Assembly (NCBI GenBank): GCA_002383325.1
Contig: DFYJ01000026.1
Coordinates: forward strand, 36,806-59,256
Direction: 5' to 3'
Source: Candidatus Aminicenantes bacterium UBA4085
Lineage (GTDB): Bacteria > Acidobacteriota > Aminicenantia > Aminicenantales > UBA4085
Length of the DNA stretch: 22,451 nt
A program made the position numbers and the translations under genes. A model generated the notes under the pieces. That model did no database searches. It was not told the DNA's origin and was given only the letters and a program-made list of their open reading frames with translations. This document shows, piece by piece, positions 22,448 through 22,451 of this stretch. Position 1 is the first letter of the stretch, and each line of letters begins with the position of its first letter.

Positions 22448-22451
22448 ATGA
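22448..22451 (+). CDS. Start codon of a truncated downstream gene
   Basis: An ATG at 22448-22450 is preceded by GCGGAAAGGA, a good ribosome binding site at the edge of the window. It is 40 bp past the flavoprotein stop. Only the start codon and one base are present, so no product can be named. Confidence 0.4.

Noticed and set aside
1..22451. CRISPR array, tRNA/rRNA genes, insertion sequences, prophage or attachment sites.
   Set aside because: No spaced direct repeats, no tRNA cloverleaf or rRNA sequence, no transposase/integrase and no terminal inverted repeats were seen; almost every base is within the coding genes described.

Overview
The window is strongly GC-rich, compact bacterial DNA encoding 13 complete or near-complete proteins. 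Many carry signal peptides, lipoprotein signals or twin-arginine (Tat) leaders, so it is Gram-negative-type DNA. No SusC/SusD pair, rRNA, tRNA, CRISPR, transposase or phage gene is present. The mix of FGly sulfatase, glycoside hydrolases, Tat-exported phosphatases, a UroD-fold methyltransferase-like protein and an RlmN-like radical SAM enzyme suggests an environmental or gut saccharolytic lineage such as Acidobacteriota/Aminicenantota or a PVC relative. This is an inference at low confidence; no marker gene is in view.

Layout. (A) 1-1620, minus strand: the first codons of a downstream gene, a lipoprotein sugar-binding protein of the RbsB type, and a small exported protein with a glycine-rich segment. 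(B) 1677-4031, plus strand: an ExuT-like MFS hexuronate transporter, then a divergent RlmN/Cfr-family radical SAM protein 18 bp downstream. (C) 3944-6691, minus strand: a 915-residue fusion of a Wzx-like polysaccharide flippase and a GT-B glycosyltransferase. Its 3' end overlaps the RlmN-like gene antisense by 88 bp. (D) 6749-7225, minus strand: a small protein related to O6-alkylguanine transferases (MGMT) but lacking the reactive cysteine. (E) 7306-21083, minus strand: eight consecutive same-strand genes with gaps of 11-61 bp. In transcription order they are a GH141-like beta-helix protein, a UroD-fold protein with a putative zinc site, a Tat metallophosphoesterase, a GH27 alpha-galactosidase, a metallophosphoesterase fused to a PQQ-type beta-propeller, a Tat S1 sulfatase, a GH29 alpha-L-fucosidase and a PhoD-like phosphatase. 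(F) 21175-22407, plus strand: a YhiN/HI0933-family flavoprotein, then the start codon of a further gene at the window edge.

Region E is the most interesting part. It looks like one regulon for stripping terminal decorations (fucose, alpha-galactose, sulfate, and perhaps phosphate and O-methyl groups) from a complex glycan outside the cytoplasm. The transporters in A and B could import released monosaccharides or uronates. An internal promoter candidate at 17644-17672 has its -10 element in the loop of a perfect 8-bp inverted repeat next to a 10-bp palindrome. This would allow the last six genes to be expressed separately. The combination of three different phosphatase architectures, a sulfatase and an HxC...C methyltransferase-like protein does not match any named polysaccharide-utilization system I can identify.
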